64,000 bases of DNA from an uncultured Bacteroidales bacterium. Its GTDB lineage: Bacteria > Bacteroidota > Bacteroidia > Bacteroidales > UBA932. The first letter of the stretch is position 1, and each line of letters begins with the position of its first letter. The DNA lies in NCBI GenBank assembly GCA_944323505.1, contig CALUST010000010.1:98353-162352 (forward strand), in the 5' to 3' direction. Shown here in pieces: positions 18,998-27,069 of this stretch. The notes beneath the pieces were generated by a model. That model was not told the DNA's origin and made no database searches. It saw only the letters and a list, made by a program, of their open reading frames with translations. Both the position numbers and the translations under genes were made by a program.

Positions 18998-19033
18998 AAA
19001 AAATAACGTCCTGATTCCAGGACGTTATTTTTT
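18998..19033 (-). terminator. Rho-independent terminator after tRNA-Arg
   Basis: A 16-bp stem (core CAGGACG / CGTCCTG, loop of four) with A-rich and T-rich arms begins one base after the tRNA 3' end. In the - direction it ends in a run of T, so it terminates the rplS-tRNA transcript. Confidence 0.85.
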
Positions 19034-19034
19034 G

Positions 19035-19108
19035 TGACCCCTACAGGATTCAAACCTGTAACCTTTTGATCCGTAGTCAAATGCTCTATTCAGTTGAGCT
19101 AAGGGGCC
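19035..19108 (-). tRNA. tRNA-Arg (anticodon ACG)
   Basis: A full 74-base cloverleaf reads from 19108 to 19035: acceptor GGCCCCT/AGGGGTC, D stem GCTC/GAGC, anticodon stem TTTGA/TCAAA with loop CTACGGA, T stem ACAGG/CCTGT and discriminator A. The anticodon ACG decodes CGN arginine codons after conversion of A34 to inosine. CCA is not encoded. Unusually, the D loop has A at position 19 and the T loop has T at position 56, replacing the common G19-C56 tertiary pair by a matching A-U. It lies 70 bases after rplS. Confidence 0.95.
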
Positions 19109-19178
19109 GGTTGCGGCAGTCATGCTGCCTGCATATATCTCTTCTTGTGGAGAAGTGTTTCCTTTAATGCTTGTAGAC

Positions 19179-19577
19179 CTATTCTGCAGCAGCGGCAGAT
19201 GTGCCTTCCTCTTTCAGGATTGCAAGTTTCTTCTCTTTGATTCTTGCCTTCTTTCCGGAGAGTTTCCTGAGGTAGAAGATTCTTGCCCTGCGTACCTTTC
19301 CGACCTTGTTGAGCTCGATTGAGTCAATGAAAGGTGATGCAAAAGGGAAAATCCTCTCGACTCCGATACCGCTTGAAATCTTGCGGACTGTGAAAGTCTT
19401 TGTATAAGGAGATGCGCCTCTGATCTGGAGGACTACGCCTCTGAACTTCTGGAGTCTCTCCTTGTCTCCCTCCTTGATCCTGTATGTGACAGTGATTGTG
19501 TCACCTGCCTTGAATTTCGGGTAACCGGCAACTTTCTCATTTGCAAATGCCTGGTCAACAACATTAATCAAATCCAT
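19179..19577 (-). CDS. rplS: 50S ribosomal protein L19
   Basis: This 132-residue protein lies at the interface of the 30S and 50S subunits. The conserved core is clear: PKFKAGDTITVTYRIKEGDKER, QKFRGVVLQIRGA, FTVRKISSGIGVERIFPFASP and KVRRARIFYLRKLSGKKARIKE. The C-terminal tail (EEGTSAAAAE) is a short Ala-rich extension as seen in other Bacteroidota. A strong promoter lies about 75 bases upstream, and the tRNA-Arg follows, probably in the same transcript. Confidence 0.97.
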   Translation of the reverse strand: MDLINVVDQAFANEKVAGYPKFKAGDTITVTYRIKEGDKERLQKFRGVVLQIRGASPYTKTFTVRKISSGIGVERIFPFASPFIDSIELNKVGKVRRARIFYLRKLSGKKARIKEKKLAILKEEGTSAAAAE

Positions 19578-19651
19578 ATCTCAAAATGTTTTTATGGCAA
19601 CGTTGCGCTTTTTTCTCCCGACGCAAGAGGTTGCTTTTTGTTTTGGGACTG

Positions 19652-19682
19652 CAAAGGTACAAATAATTACAATATGTCCAAA
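19652..19682 (-). promoter_or_regulatory. Promoter of rplS
   Basis: On the - strand TTTG (19679-19682), a 19-base spacer and TACCTTTG (19652-19659) match the Bacteroidota consensus exactly. The leader to rplS would be about 70 bases. Confidence 0.85.
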
Positions 19683-19709
19683 TATTTTTGCGAAAATATT
19701 CAGTCCGCG

Positions 19710-20867
19710 TCAGAACATGTCCCTCAGCCTGTCAAAGAAACTCTTGTCCTCCTTTGACGGGGAAGGGGAGAATGAGTCGTTGTTCCTCATGCTCTCGAAC
19801 AGATCTTTCTCTCCTTTCGTGAGTTTCTTCGGTATCCAGACAATGAATTTCACATACATGTCTCCCGTCCCGTAACTGTTGACAGACGGCAGTCCCTTGC
19901 CTTTCAGCCTTACGACAGTCCCTGACTGTGTGCCCGGCTCCACTTTCACTTTGTAGTTGCCGTCCAGGCAAGGTATCTCGACAGATGTGCCCAGCATGGC
20001 ATCCATCACTGATATTATCTTTGTATATGTCAGATTGTTCCCGTCACGCTTCAGATAAGGGTGCTCGACCTCTTCTATCAATACGAGGAGGTCTCCGTTG
20101 ACACCGTTGTTCTTGGCCGAATGTCCTGCTCCGCGTATGGTGAGCTGCATCCCGTTCTCGACTCCTGCCGGAATGTTCACCTTCACTGTCTCTTTCTTTC
20201 TGACAAGCCCGGTGCCGCCGCAGGTGTGGCAAGGGTTTGTGATGATCTTGCCTTCTCCTCCGCACTGCTGGCAGGTCGAATAGCTTATTGTCTGTCCGAA
20301 TATGCCGTTCACGACACGTTTTACCTGGCCTGTGCCTTTGCAGGCAGGACATGTCTTTATGTCCGCGCTGCTTTTGGCTCCTTTGCCGCTGCAGTCCGGG
20401 CATGGGACATTCCTTTCAAGGGAGATTTCCTTCTCGGCCCCTTTGGCGATTTCCTCAAGGGTCATCTTTACCCTGACCCTGATGTCCCTTCCTCTGTACA
20501 CTCTCTGGCCCTGTCCGGAACTTCTTCCTCCACCGAAGCCTCCGAACCCGCCGAAGCCTCCAAATCCTCCTCCGAACAGGTTGTTCAATATGTCGTTGAG
20601 GTCTCCGAACCCTCCGCTGAAGTCCGGCCCCGGCTGCCCGCCGAGCCCTGCATGTCCGAACTGGTCGTATTTGGCCCTTTTGTCAGGATCGCTCAGCACG
20701 GAGTAGGCCTCAGCCGCCTCCTTGAATTTCTCCTCAGCAGCCTTGTCACCAGGATTCTTGTCCGGATGATACTGGATGGCCTTTTTCCTGTAGGCCTTTT
20801 TTATCTCGTCAAGTGAGGCGCCCTTGTCAACGCCCAGCACTTCATAATAGTCTCTTTTTTCTGCCAT
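19710..20867 (-). CDS. dnaJ: Chaperone protein DnaJ
   Basis: This 385-residue co-chaperone stimulates DnaK ATPase and hands over unfolded substrates. It has the J domain with YHPDKNPGD (about 30-40), a Gly/Phe-rich linker ([16 protein letters not shown]), and four zinc-binding CxxCxGxG repeats ([32 protein letters not shown]), then the C-terminal substrate domains. It begins 18 bases after grpE, so the two form an operon. dnaK is not in the window. No CIRCE operator is visible. Confidence 0.97.
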   Translation of the reverse strand: MAEKRDYYEVLGVDKGASLDEIKKAYRKKAIQYHPDKNPGDKAAEEKFKEAAEAYSVLSDPDKRAKYDQFGHAGLGGQPGPDFSGGFGDLNDILNNLFGGGFGGFGGFGGFGGGRSSGQGQRVYRGRDIRVRVKMTLEEIAKGAEKEISLERNVPCPDCSGKGAKSSADIKTCPACKGTGQVKRVVNGIFGQTISYSTCQQCGGEGKIITNPCHTCGGTGLVRKKETVKVNIPAGVENGMQLTIRGAGHSAKNNGVNGDLLVLIEEVEHPYLKRDGNNLTYTKIISVMDAMLGTSVEIPCLDGNYKVKVEPGTQSGTVVRLKGKGLPSVNSYGTGDMYVKFIVWIPKKLTKGEKDLFESMRNNDSFSPSPSKEDKSFFDRLRDMF

Positions 20868-20885
20868 GGTCCCAACCTCCTTTCA

Positions 20886-21542
20886 TCAGATGCCGACAAC
20901 GACTTTGGCGAATCTTATGACCTTGCCGTTAAGGGTATAGCCTGTCTGCACCACATCGAATACCTTGCCTTTCTTCTCCTCCTCATTGACAGGGAATTGC
21001 GCCACAGCCTCATGCAGGTCTGTGTCGAATGCCTTGTCTTTTGCTTCTATCACGGCGAGCCCTTTTGACTTGAGGTATCCTGTCAGTTTGTTGAAGATGA
21101 GTTCTGTACCCTCCTTGGCCGCATCGCTGTCCGATGATTTTGCGAGCACCTCCATTGCGCGTTCGCAATCATCAAGCACCGGCAGCAGGCCTTTGATAGT
21201 CTCCTCCGATGCCACGCTTACAAGGTCAAGTTTCTCCTGTGCTGTACGCCTGCGGTAATTGTCAAATTCGGCCATCAGCCTCAGGTAGTCGTCCTTTTCC
21301 TTGGCAAGGCTGGCTTTCGCCTCTTCAAGTTCCTTCTCCAGTCTTTCAACCTTGTCTTTATCCTTGTTCTTTTCCTTCTTCATCTCCTTTGCCTCTTTCG
21401 CGGACATTTTTTCCTCGTTCTTCCCGGGTTTCTGCCCGTCTGTCTCACCGGCAGCCGCCTTTCCCGTCTCCTCGACAGTGTTGTCTGTCTGCTCCTCTGT
21501 ATTGCCGGAGGTCATTTCCTTTTCTTTATTTTCCTGTGCCAT
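20886..21542 (-). CDS. grpE: Nucleotide exchange factor GrpE
   Basis: This 218-residue protein releases ADP from DnaK. The N-terminal 75 residues are highly charged (E, K, T), followed by a long coiled coil (KDKVERLEKELEEAKASLAKEKDDYLRLMAEFDNYRRRTAQEK) and the C-terminal beta wing with LHEAVAQFPV and VFDVVQTGYTLNGKVIRFAKVVV. Length is within the family range given the acidic extension. It is upstream of dnaJ. No strong promoter match was found upstream; a GC-rich inverted repeat (GATG/CATC) lies within about 70 bases of the start. Confidence 0.95.
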   Translation of the reverse strand: MAQENKEKEMTSGNTEEQTDNTVEETGKAAAGETDGQKPGKNEEKMSAKEAKEMKKEKNKDKDKVERLEKELEEAKASLAKEKDDYLRLMAEFDNYRRRTAQEKLDLVSVASEETIKGLLPVLDDCERAMEVLAKSSDSDAAKEGTELIFNKLTGYLKSKGLAVIEAKDKAFDTDLHEAVAQFPVNEEEKKGKVFDVVQTGYTLNGKVIRFAKVVVGI

Positions 21543-21749
21543 ATCCTGTTATGTTTTTTTTCAAATTGATGTAAATGACTTTTGACCCGCCCTGATGACA
21601 CGGGCCATCACGCCACATAGCAAAATATCTGCCAATCCATTATACTGACATTATGACAGTCCGCATAGAATGCATTTGAGGGCAGCCCTGCCAGGCCACC
21701 CTCTCTTCAATGGTATTTACGGATTTTACAGGATTATCTGCGTCTGCTG

Positions 21750-23402
21750 TCATATTTCGATTTTCTTGTATCTCGGGACAAGCGACTTCATTATTGCCCA
21801 TGCGACAAGATAGGCGACAGCACATAGGCTGAACACGATCATGTATGCCGCAGGCTTGCCGTCAAGTCCGAACATCGTGATAGGAGCGTCAACTATCTGC
21901 CCCCCTATTTCCTGTATCTTGTCCAGCATCAGTTGCGTGGTCTCGTTGGTCGTGGCACCTCGCGTAAGTTCTGCTATAGCCGGATTGTTGACGTGCTCGA
22001 TCGCCTTTGAGATGTTGTCTGCAGAGATGACTGCCGGTTCCTCTGCCCCCGGGTATATGAATGTCCCGGCGAATTTGTCAAAGAGCCTGCCCGCTCCCAG
22101 CTGTATGAAGAACGAGCCTATTCCGCCGGCCATCCCGCCGATACCTGTGATTGTGGATATGGCTGACTTAGGGAACATGTCGCCGATGGTGGAGAACAGG
22201 TTGGCCGACCATGCCTGATGTCCGGCTCCCGCCAGTCCTATGATGATTGCCGGCCACCATACGGAGATGCTTCCTGCTCCTTGCGCGAACAGTGCAGGCA
22301 GAGGCAGGAATGCGAATATCAGCATCGCAAGCATACGCCCGTTGTAAGGATTCATGCCCTTCCTCTCTACGAACAGTTTCGGCAGATAGCCTCCGAAGAT
22401 TGAGAGGACCGTGACTATGGCGTACAATGTCGTGATGAGGGCTACTCCCATGCCTGAACTTGACGCATATCCGTACTGGTCGGAGAAATAGGCCGGAGCC
22501 CAGAACAGGTAGAACCACCATACGCCGTCGGTGAAGAACTTGCCGACGATGAATGACCATGTCTGCTTGTAGGTGAAGCATTTCCACAGAGGGAGAGGCT
22601 TGCCTTCGCTTTCAGTCCCGGCGTCCTTTGCCGTGTCGTGCTCTTCCGTATAGTCCTGGTTGATGTATTCGAGTTCGGCCTTGTTGACATGCCTTGACTT
22701 CTCCGGCTTGTTGTACATGAACACCCAGAATCCCATCCAGACGTATCCGAGTGCACCGATGATGACGAATGCCATCTCCCATCCTCCTCCGATGCCGCGG
22801 TCCTTGAAGAACTGGGCGAGGAGAGGGATTGTCGCCGGTGCGATGAGTGCGCCTATCGAGGCTCCCGAATTGAATATGGACGTGGCGAAAGCCCTGTCCT
22901 TCTTAGGGAAATATTCGGCTGTCACCTTGATTGCCGCCGGGAAGTTGCCGGCCTCGCCGAGTGCGAGGATACACCGTGCCGCAAGGAAGAGCCACACGCT
23001 TGTGGACGCGATTGCCAGGGCGGCTGTCGTCCCGGCCTGTACCGCTGTCATGGCTGCTGCATTGTCATAGCCCTCGATGTGCACTGTCAGCCATCCGCAT
23101 ATCGCGTGCAGACAGGCGCCGGTAGACCATATCCCGATAGACCAGAGGTAGCCTTTCTTTGTCCCCATCCAGTCCACGAATCTCCCGGCGAAAAGCATAC
23201 ATACGGCGTAGAAAATGGAGAATACAGCCGTTATGAGACCGTAATCGCTGTCTTCCCAGTGGAATTCGGGCGCGATGAAGTCTTTCCATGTCAGGGACAA
23301 TACCTGCCTGTCAAGATAGTTGACCGTGGTCGCCACGAAAAGCAGGACCACCATCCACCATCTCCAGTTGGTCATCAGTTTCTTTGTAGTGCTTTGTTCC
23401 AT
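21750..23402 (-). CDS. MFS transporter, anion:cation symporter family (hexuronate type)
   Basis: This 550-residue inner-membrane protein probably imports a hexuronate. It resembles ExuT-like members: LDRQVLSLTWKDF after the first segment, RCILALGEAGNFPAAIKVTAEYFPKKDRAFATS, and NSGASIGALIAPATIPLL. It is longer than the usual ~430-470 residues because of an insert of about 70 residues before the last membrane segment (about 445-515, with many Asn and Thr residues) and a long central loop. It is third in an operon with KDPG aldolase and KDG kinase, which supports a uronate substrate. Confidence 0.85.
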   Translation of the reverse strand: MEQSTTKKLMTNWRWWMVVLLFVATTVNYLDRQVLSLTWKDFIAPEFHWEDSDYGLITAVFSIFYAVCMLFAGRFVDWMGTKKGYLWSIGIWSTGACLHAICGWLTVHIEGYDNAAAMTAVQAGTTAALAIASTSVWLFLAARCILALGEAGNFPAAIKVTAEYFPKKDRAFATSIFNSGASIGALIAPATIPLLAQFFKDRGIGGGWEMAFVIIGALGYVWMGFWVFMYNKPEKSRHVNKAELEYINQDYTEEHDTAKDAGTESEGKPLPLWKCFTYKQTWSFIVGKFFTDGVWWFYLFWAPAYFSDQYGYASSSGMGVALITTLYAIVTVLSIFGGYLPKLFVERKGMNPYNGRMLAMLIFAFLPLPALFAQGAGSISVWWPAIIIGLAGAGHQAWSANLFSTIGDMFPKSAISTITGIGGMAGGIGSFFIQLGAGRLFDKFAGTFIYPGAEEPAVISADNISKAIEHVNNPAIAELTRGATTNETTQLMLDKIQEIGGQIVDAPITMFGLDGKPAAYMIVFSLCAVAYLVAWAIMKSLVPRYKKIEI

Positions 23403-23442
23403 TTGAAATTTCTTATGTGTCTTAGTCTGATTGGATTATGTG

Positions 23443-24111
23443 TCAGTTTCTCACTTCTTTGATGATTTCAAGAGCATCGCGGCATAGCCCGGTGATTTTG
23501 CTCCAGTCCTTGGCGGCAATCACTTCCTTAGGGAAGAGGTTGCTGCCCATTCCCACACAGGTGACTCCTGCCTTGAACCATCCTTCAAGATTTTCTTTTG
23601 TCGGTCTTACCCCTCCTGTGACCATTATCTGGCTCCACGGCATCGGCGCCCTCAGCCCTTTGACGAAAGCAGGCCCGAGCACATCACCCGGAAATACCTT
23701 GCAGAGGTCGCAGCCGAGTTCCTGGGCAGCCCCGATTTCCGATACGCTGCCGCATCCCGGGCAATACGGTATGAGTCTCCTGTTACATATCGGTGCGATG
23801 GCAGGATTGAAAAGCGGCCCTACCACGAAGTTCGCCCCGAGTTGGATATAGAGGGCTGCTGTACCTGGATCGACTACAGAGCCGACACCGAGAATCATCC
23901 CCGGGAGTTCCTTGTCTGCGAACTTGACCAGTTCACCGAATACTTCCTGGGCGAAATCCCCCCTGTTTGTGAATTCGAAAGCTCTAACGCCTCCATCATA
24001 GCAGGCTTTGAGCACAGCCTTTGCCGTCTCGATGTCAGAATTATAGAACACCGGGACCATTCCGGTCTCTTTCATGGCGGAAAGGACCTCTATCTTGTTG
24101 TATCTTGCCAT
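23443..24111 (-). CDS. eda: 2-dehydro-3-deoxy-phosphogluconate (KDPG) aldolase
   Basis: This 222-residue cytoplasmic aldolase splits KDPG to pyruvate and glyceraldehyde-3-phosphate. The family motifs are present: a catalytic Glu in [35 protein letters not shown], and the Schiff-base Lys in LCKVFPGD, followed by [21 protein letters not shown]. It sits 35 bases after the KDG kinase and 40 before the transporter, completing a uronate module. Confidence 0.93.
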   Translation of the reverse strand: MARYNKIEVLSAMKETGMVPVFYNSDIETAKAVLKACYDGGVRAFEFTNRGDFAQEVFGELVKFADKELPGMILGVGSVVDPGTAALYIQLGANFVVGPLFNPAIAPICNRRLIPYCPGCGSVSEIGAAQELGCDLCKVFPGDVLGPAFVKGLRAPMPWSQIMVTGGVRPTKENLEGWFKAGVTCVGMGSNLFPKEVIAAKDWSKITGLCRDALEIIKEVRN

Positions 24112-24145
24112 TTTATCTTAATTTATTATGGGGTATGACTTGCAG

Positions 24146-25186
24146 TTATCTGGAAACCCTTCCGGAGCCGTCTCCTTTCATGAGATTCTCGACCTCGGCC
24201 ACAGTCACCTGGTTGAAGTCGCCGAAAATCGTGTGCTTGAGGCAGGATGCTGCCACCGCGAAATTCAGGGCCTTCTGGTCGTCTCCCGTATATGTCAGCA
24301 GACCGTAAATGAGTCCTCCCATGAAGGAGTCTCCTCCTCCGACCCTGTCCACAATGTGGGTAATGTCGTAGCGCGGAGACTGGAAAAGCCTGCTGCCGTC
24401 ATACAGGACGCCTCCCCATGTGTTATGGTTGGCATTGATGGACCCTCTCAGGGTGATGATGACTTTCTTCGCACGAGGGAACCTTGCCATCAGCTGCTTG
24501 CAGACGCTTTCGAACTCGACGGCATTGACTTCGCCTTTTGTGGCTGTCACATCGAATCCTTCAGGCTTGATGCCGAATACCTTTTCTGCATCCTCCTCAT
24601 TGCCGAGTATCACATCGCAACCGGCCACGAGTTCCGGCATCACCTCTGATGACGTCTTGCCGTATTTCCAGAGATTTTTCCTGTAGTTGAGGTCGCATGA
24701 CACTGTCACGCCGAGTCTGTTGGCTGCCTTGATGGCCTCCAGGCAAACATCAGCCGCACCCTGGCTTATAGCCGGTGTGATTCCTGTCCAGTGGAACCAG
24801 TCTGCGCCTTCAAAGACCTTGTCCCAGTCTATCATGCCTTTCTCTATCTCGGAGATGGCAGAGTGCGCCCTGTCATAGACTACTTTGCTTGCACGGGCCA
24901 CCGCTCCTGTCTCCAGGAAGTAGATGCCGAGCCTGTCCCCTCCGAATATGCAGTGTCTTGTGCCCACACCGTAGCTGTGGAGATCCCTGATGCAGCTCTG
25001 CGCTATGTCGTTCTTCGGGAATCTTGTCACGAACTCGGTATCTATGCCGTAGTTGGCAAGTGATACGGCCACATTGGCTTCTCCTCCTCCGAATGTGGCT
25101 TCAAATTGTCTGGCCTGGGAAAATCTCAGATAGCCCGGAGTCGACAGCCTGAGCATGATCTCTCCGAATGTGATTACTTTTGGCAT
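24146..25186 (-). CDS. kdgK: 2-dehydro-3-deoxygluconokinase (PfkB family)
   Basis: This 346-residue PfkB-family kinase phosphorylates KDG to KDPG. The N-terminus has KVITFGEIMLRLSTPG and FGGGEANVAVSLANYG, and the C-terminal anion hole and base motif is DRVGGGDSFMGGLIYGL (usual form DTxGAGD; here Gly-Gly). WFHWTGITPAIS is typical of KDG kinases. It is the first gene of the operon, with a -7 box about 50 bases upstream, and is divergent from the LacI regulator. Confidence 0.92.
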   Translation of the reverse strand: MPKVITFGEIMLRLSTPGYLRFSQARQFEATFGGGEANVAVSLANYGIDTEFVTRFPKNDIAQSCIRDLHSYGVGTRHCIFGGDRLGIYFLETGAVARASKVVYDRAHSAISEIEKGMIDWDKVFEGADWFHWTGITPAISQGAADVCLEAIKAANRLGVTVSCDLNYRKNLWKYGKTSSEVMPELVAGCDVILGNEEDAEKVFGIKPEGFDVTATKGEVNAVEFESVCKQLMARFPRAKKVIITLRGSINANHNTWGGVLYDGSRLFQSPRYDITHIVDRVGGGDSFMGGLIYGLLTYTGDDQKALNFAVAASCLKHTIFGDFNQVTVAEVENLMKGDGSGRVSR

Positions 25187-25233
25187 TTTGTTATGTTTTT
25201 AATCGTTAGATGTCCTGTTTTGGTCGGATTGTG

Positions 25234-25241
25234 CAAAAGTA
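25234..25241 (-). promoter_or_regulatory. -7 box of the kdgK-eda-transporter promoter
   Basis: TACTTTTG on the - strand matches TAnnTTTG; no good -33 element is seen, which is common for regulated promoters. It lies between two copies of TCGGATTGT (25224-25232 and 25251-25259). Confidence 0.55.
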
Positions 25242-25283
25242 ATAATATTTTCGGATTGTCGTGCTCGTTCACGGAAAATTTTG

Positions 25284-25310
25284 TACATTTGTTCCTGTGT
25301 ATGCCACAGG
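25284..25310 (+). promoter_or_regulatory. lacI-type regulator promoter and candidate operator
   Basis: TACATTTG (25284-25291) fits the -7 consensus. It is followed at once by the perfect inverted repeat CCTGTG-TATGC-CACAGG (25294-25310), which would cover the start of transcription and could be an autoregulatory operator. Confidence 0.5.
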
Positions 25311-25337
25311 GCATTCCGCTTCAATAATTTTTATGAG

Positions 25338-26399
25338 ATGAACAAGTCCCGAAACATGACAATCAATGACGTGGCCAAGGCCGCAGGTGTCTCTAAAGGT
25401 ACGGTTGACAGGGTGTTACACAATAGGGGAGAGGTGTCTGAGCGCAGCCGGGAACGTGTACTGCAGGTCATAAAGGATTTCGGATACAAGCCGAACATCT
25501 ATGCCTCGCTGCTTGCTTCCAAGAAAGTCCACAAGATAGTATGTATCATTCCGGAGTTCTCAGCAGGGGAGTTCTGGGAATTGACGGACAAAGGAATCGG
25601 GAAGGGGAGGGAATATGCCTCCGGATATGGGATTTCTGTCGTGACAGTGCAGTATGACCAGTATGACCTTGAGTCTTTCCAGCGTGCCTGCACAAAGGCC
25701 ATGGACGAGAACCCTACAGGAGTCATCATAGCCCCCATGTTCAGGATGGAGACTCTCAAGTTCGTGAAGGAACTGTCAGACAGAGGTATTGCCTACATGT
25801 ATATCGACTCCAAACTGGAAGATGACGGTTATCTTGCATATTTCGGTATGCCGATGTACCAGAGCGGATACCTTTGCGCAGATCTGCTGACTGACGGCCG
25901 TGATGTCAGGAAGATACATGTAATAAGGATTGCCAGGGACAAGAAGGGTCATTCTGACCCTACAGTGACGCGCAGGACAGGTTTTCTCGACTATATGAGC
26001 GACCATTATCCGGAATGCCGGATAGAGAATGTGTTCATAGATCCGAAAGACAATGCCGACATATACGCCAAGCTGGATGCCTTGTTCAACGGGGACTCCC
26101 GGCCGGAATACATGGTCATGTTCAATTCGAGGATTCACCTTGTCGCTGATTATCTCCGTGCCAGGGACATCAGCGGATGCCGGGTAGTGGGCTTCGATGT
26201 GCTTGAGAAGAATCTGGCTGCCCTGAGGGACGGCCATGTCCAGCTGCTGATAGCCCAGCATTCTGACAGCCAGGCTGCAGCGGCTATTTCATCCATGACG
26301 GAATGGCTTCTCATCGGGAAGCCGCTTGCCCGGAAGGACAACTACACCCAGATGGACATCCTCAACCGCTACAATTGCGACTATTATCTGCAGAAATAA
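25338..26399 (+). CDS. LacI-family transcriptional regulator
   Basis: This 353-residue repressor or activator has an N-terminal helix-turn-helix, TINDVAKAAGVSKGTVDRVLHNRGEVSERSRERVLQ, with a hinge helix, then a periplasmic-binding-protein-like sensor domain. The start at 25338 (MNKSRNMTIND) is preferred: an in-frame ATG at 25281 would precede the predicted start of transcription and add a Cys-rich stretch foreign to the family. It is divergent from the uronate operon, so it probably controls it. The effector is likely a uronate or KDG derivative, by inference. Confidence 0.9.
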   Translation: MNKSRNMTINDVAKAAGVSKGTVDRVLHNRGEVSERSRERVLQVIKDFGYKPNIYASLLASKKVHKIVCIIPEFSAGEFWELTDKGIGKGREYASGYGISVVTVQYDQYDLESFQRACTKAMDENPTGVIIAPMFRMETLKFVKELSDRGIAYMYIDSKLEDDGYLAYFGMPMYQSGYLCADLLTDGRDVRKIHVIRIARDKKGHSDPTVTRRTGFLDYMSDHYPECRIENVFIDPKDNADIYAKLDALFNGDSRPEYMVMFNSRIHLVADYLRARDISGCRVVGFDVLEKNLAALRDGHVQLLIAQHSDSQAAAAISSMTEWLLIGKPLARKDNYTQMDILNRYNCDYYLQK

Positions 26400-26414
26400 C
26401 CGTATCCGCATCAT

Positions 26415-26482
26415 AAAAAAGAGACCGGCTCAAAAGTGCGTTTTCTGCGTTAAGCTCGAAATCCCTCCTTTTGAGTCGGCTC
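26415..26482 (-). terminator. Long-loop terminator of the ten-gene operon
   Basis: A 15-bp stem with one bulge (GAGACCGGCTCAAAAG against CTTTTGAGTCGGCTC) encloses a 31-base loop. In the - direction it is followed by six T, so it ends the operon whose last gene stops at 26506. It also lies behind the LacI gene. Confidence 0.7.
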
Positions 26483-26505
26483 CTTTCTGTATGTCTTGTG
26501 ACTTG

Positions 26506-27063
26506 TCAGCGTATCTTCTCGTCAAAATATGCCTTGAAGCTGTCCTTGTCTTTACGCAGCTTGATCTTCACATCCTTGTCGATGGCATTGTTCATGGCCT
26601 TGCAGAGGTTGTCCTTGCTGAGTTGCATGCAGACATGGTACCTGATGGTGCCGTCAGCCTGTCTGAATGCCTTCTCTTCCACCACTTCAAGCCCTGAGAG
26701 TTGGGTCTTTACCACTGTCCTTCCGAGTTCCTGAAGGTCGTTCCCGTCGTAATAGTCGGATCCGTCGGCACTCTGGGAGTCAGCATAGTTGTCTACAAGC
26801 ATCTCAACGGCAGACTGTACCATTGACGCAATGGTCTGTCTTGCATTCTGCATTGCAATTTTCTTGGCATTCGCCAGGTCCTTGCTGACGCCGAAACCGT
26901 TGTCGCGGAAATATTTCTTGTCGGTACGGTATTCCGGCCCGTTGAAGATGAGGTTCAGTTCCTGCTCCCCTTCAGATATTGTGGCAAGTCTTCTGGATGC
27001 CCCGCATGATACCAAGGTCAGTGCCATGGCAACAAGCACAGTAAATGATAGAATCTTTTTCAT
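26506..27063 (-). CDS. LPP20-like lipoprotein
   Basis: This 185-residue protein has a lipoprotein signal (LVSC, Cys20). Its body has the LPP20 pattern: after EYRTDKKYFRDNGFGVS comes DLANAKKIAMQNARQTIASMV, a helix found in LPP20 and CsgG-like envelope proteins, then VVEEKAFRQADGTIRYHVCMQLSKD. It is the last gene of the ten-gene cluster. Members of this family are mostly of unknown function; some influence cell-surface assembly. It probably sits in the outer membrane facing the periplasm. Confidence 0.75.
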   Translation of the reverse strand: MKKILSFTVLVAMALTLVSCGASRRLATISEGEQELNLIFNGPEYRTDKKYFRDNGFGVSKDLANAKKIAMQNARQTIASMVQSAVEMLVDNYADSQSADGSDYYDGNDLQELGRTVVKTQLSGLEVVEEKAFRQADGTIRYHVCMQLSKDNLCKAMNNAIDKDVKIKLRKDKDSFKAYFDEKIR

Positions 27064-27069
27064 ATTGCT

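Noticed and set aside
20535-20590. Repetitive GGA/GCC-rich DNA as a tandem repeat element
   Set aside because: It encodes the normal Gly/Phe-rich linker of DnaJ.
21543-21749. CIRCE heat-shock operator upstream of grpE
   Set aside because: No TTAGCACTC/GAGTGCTAA pair is found; only a GC-rich imperfect repeat and no clean -7 box.
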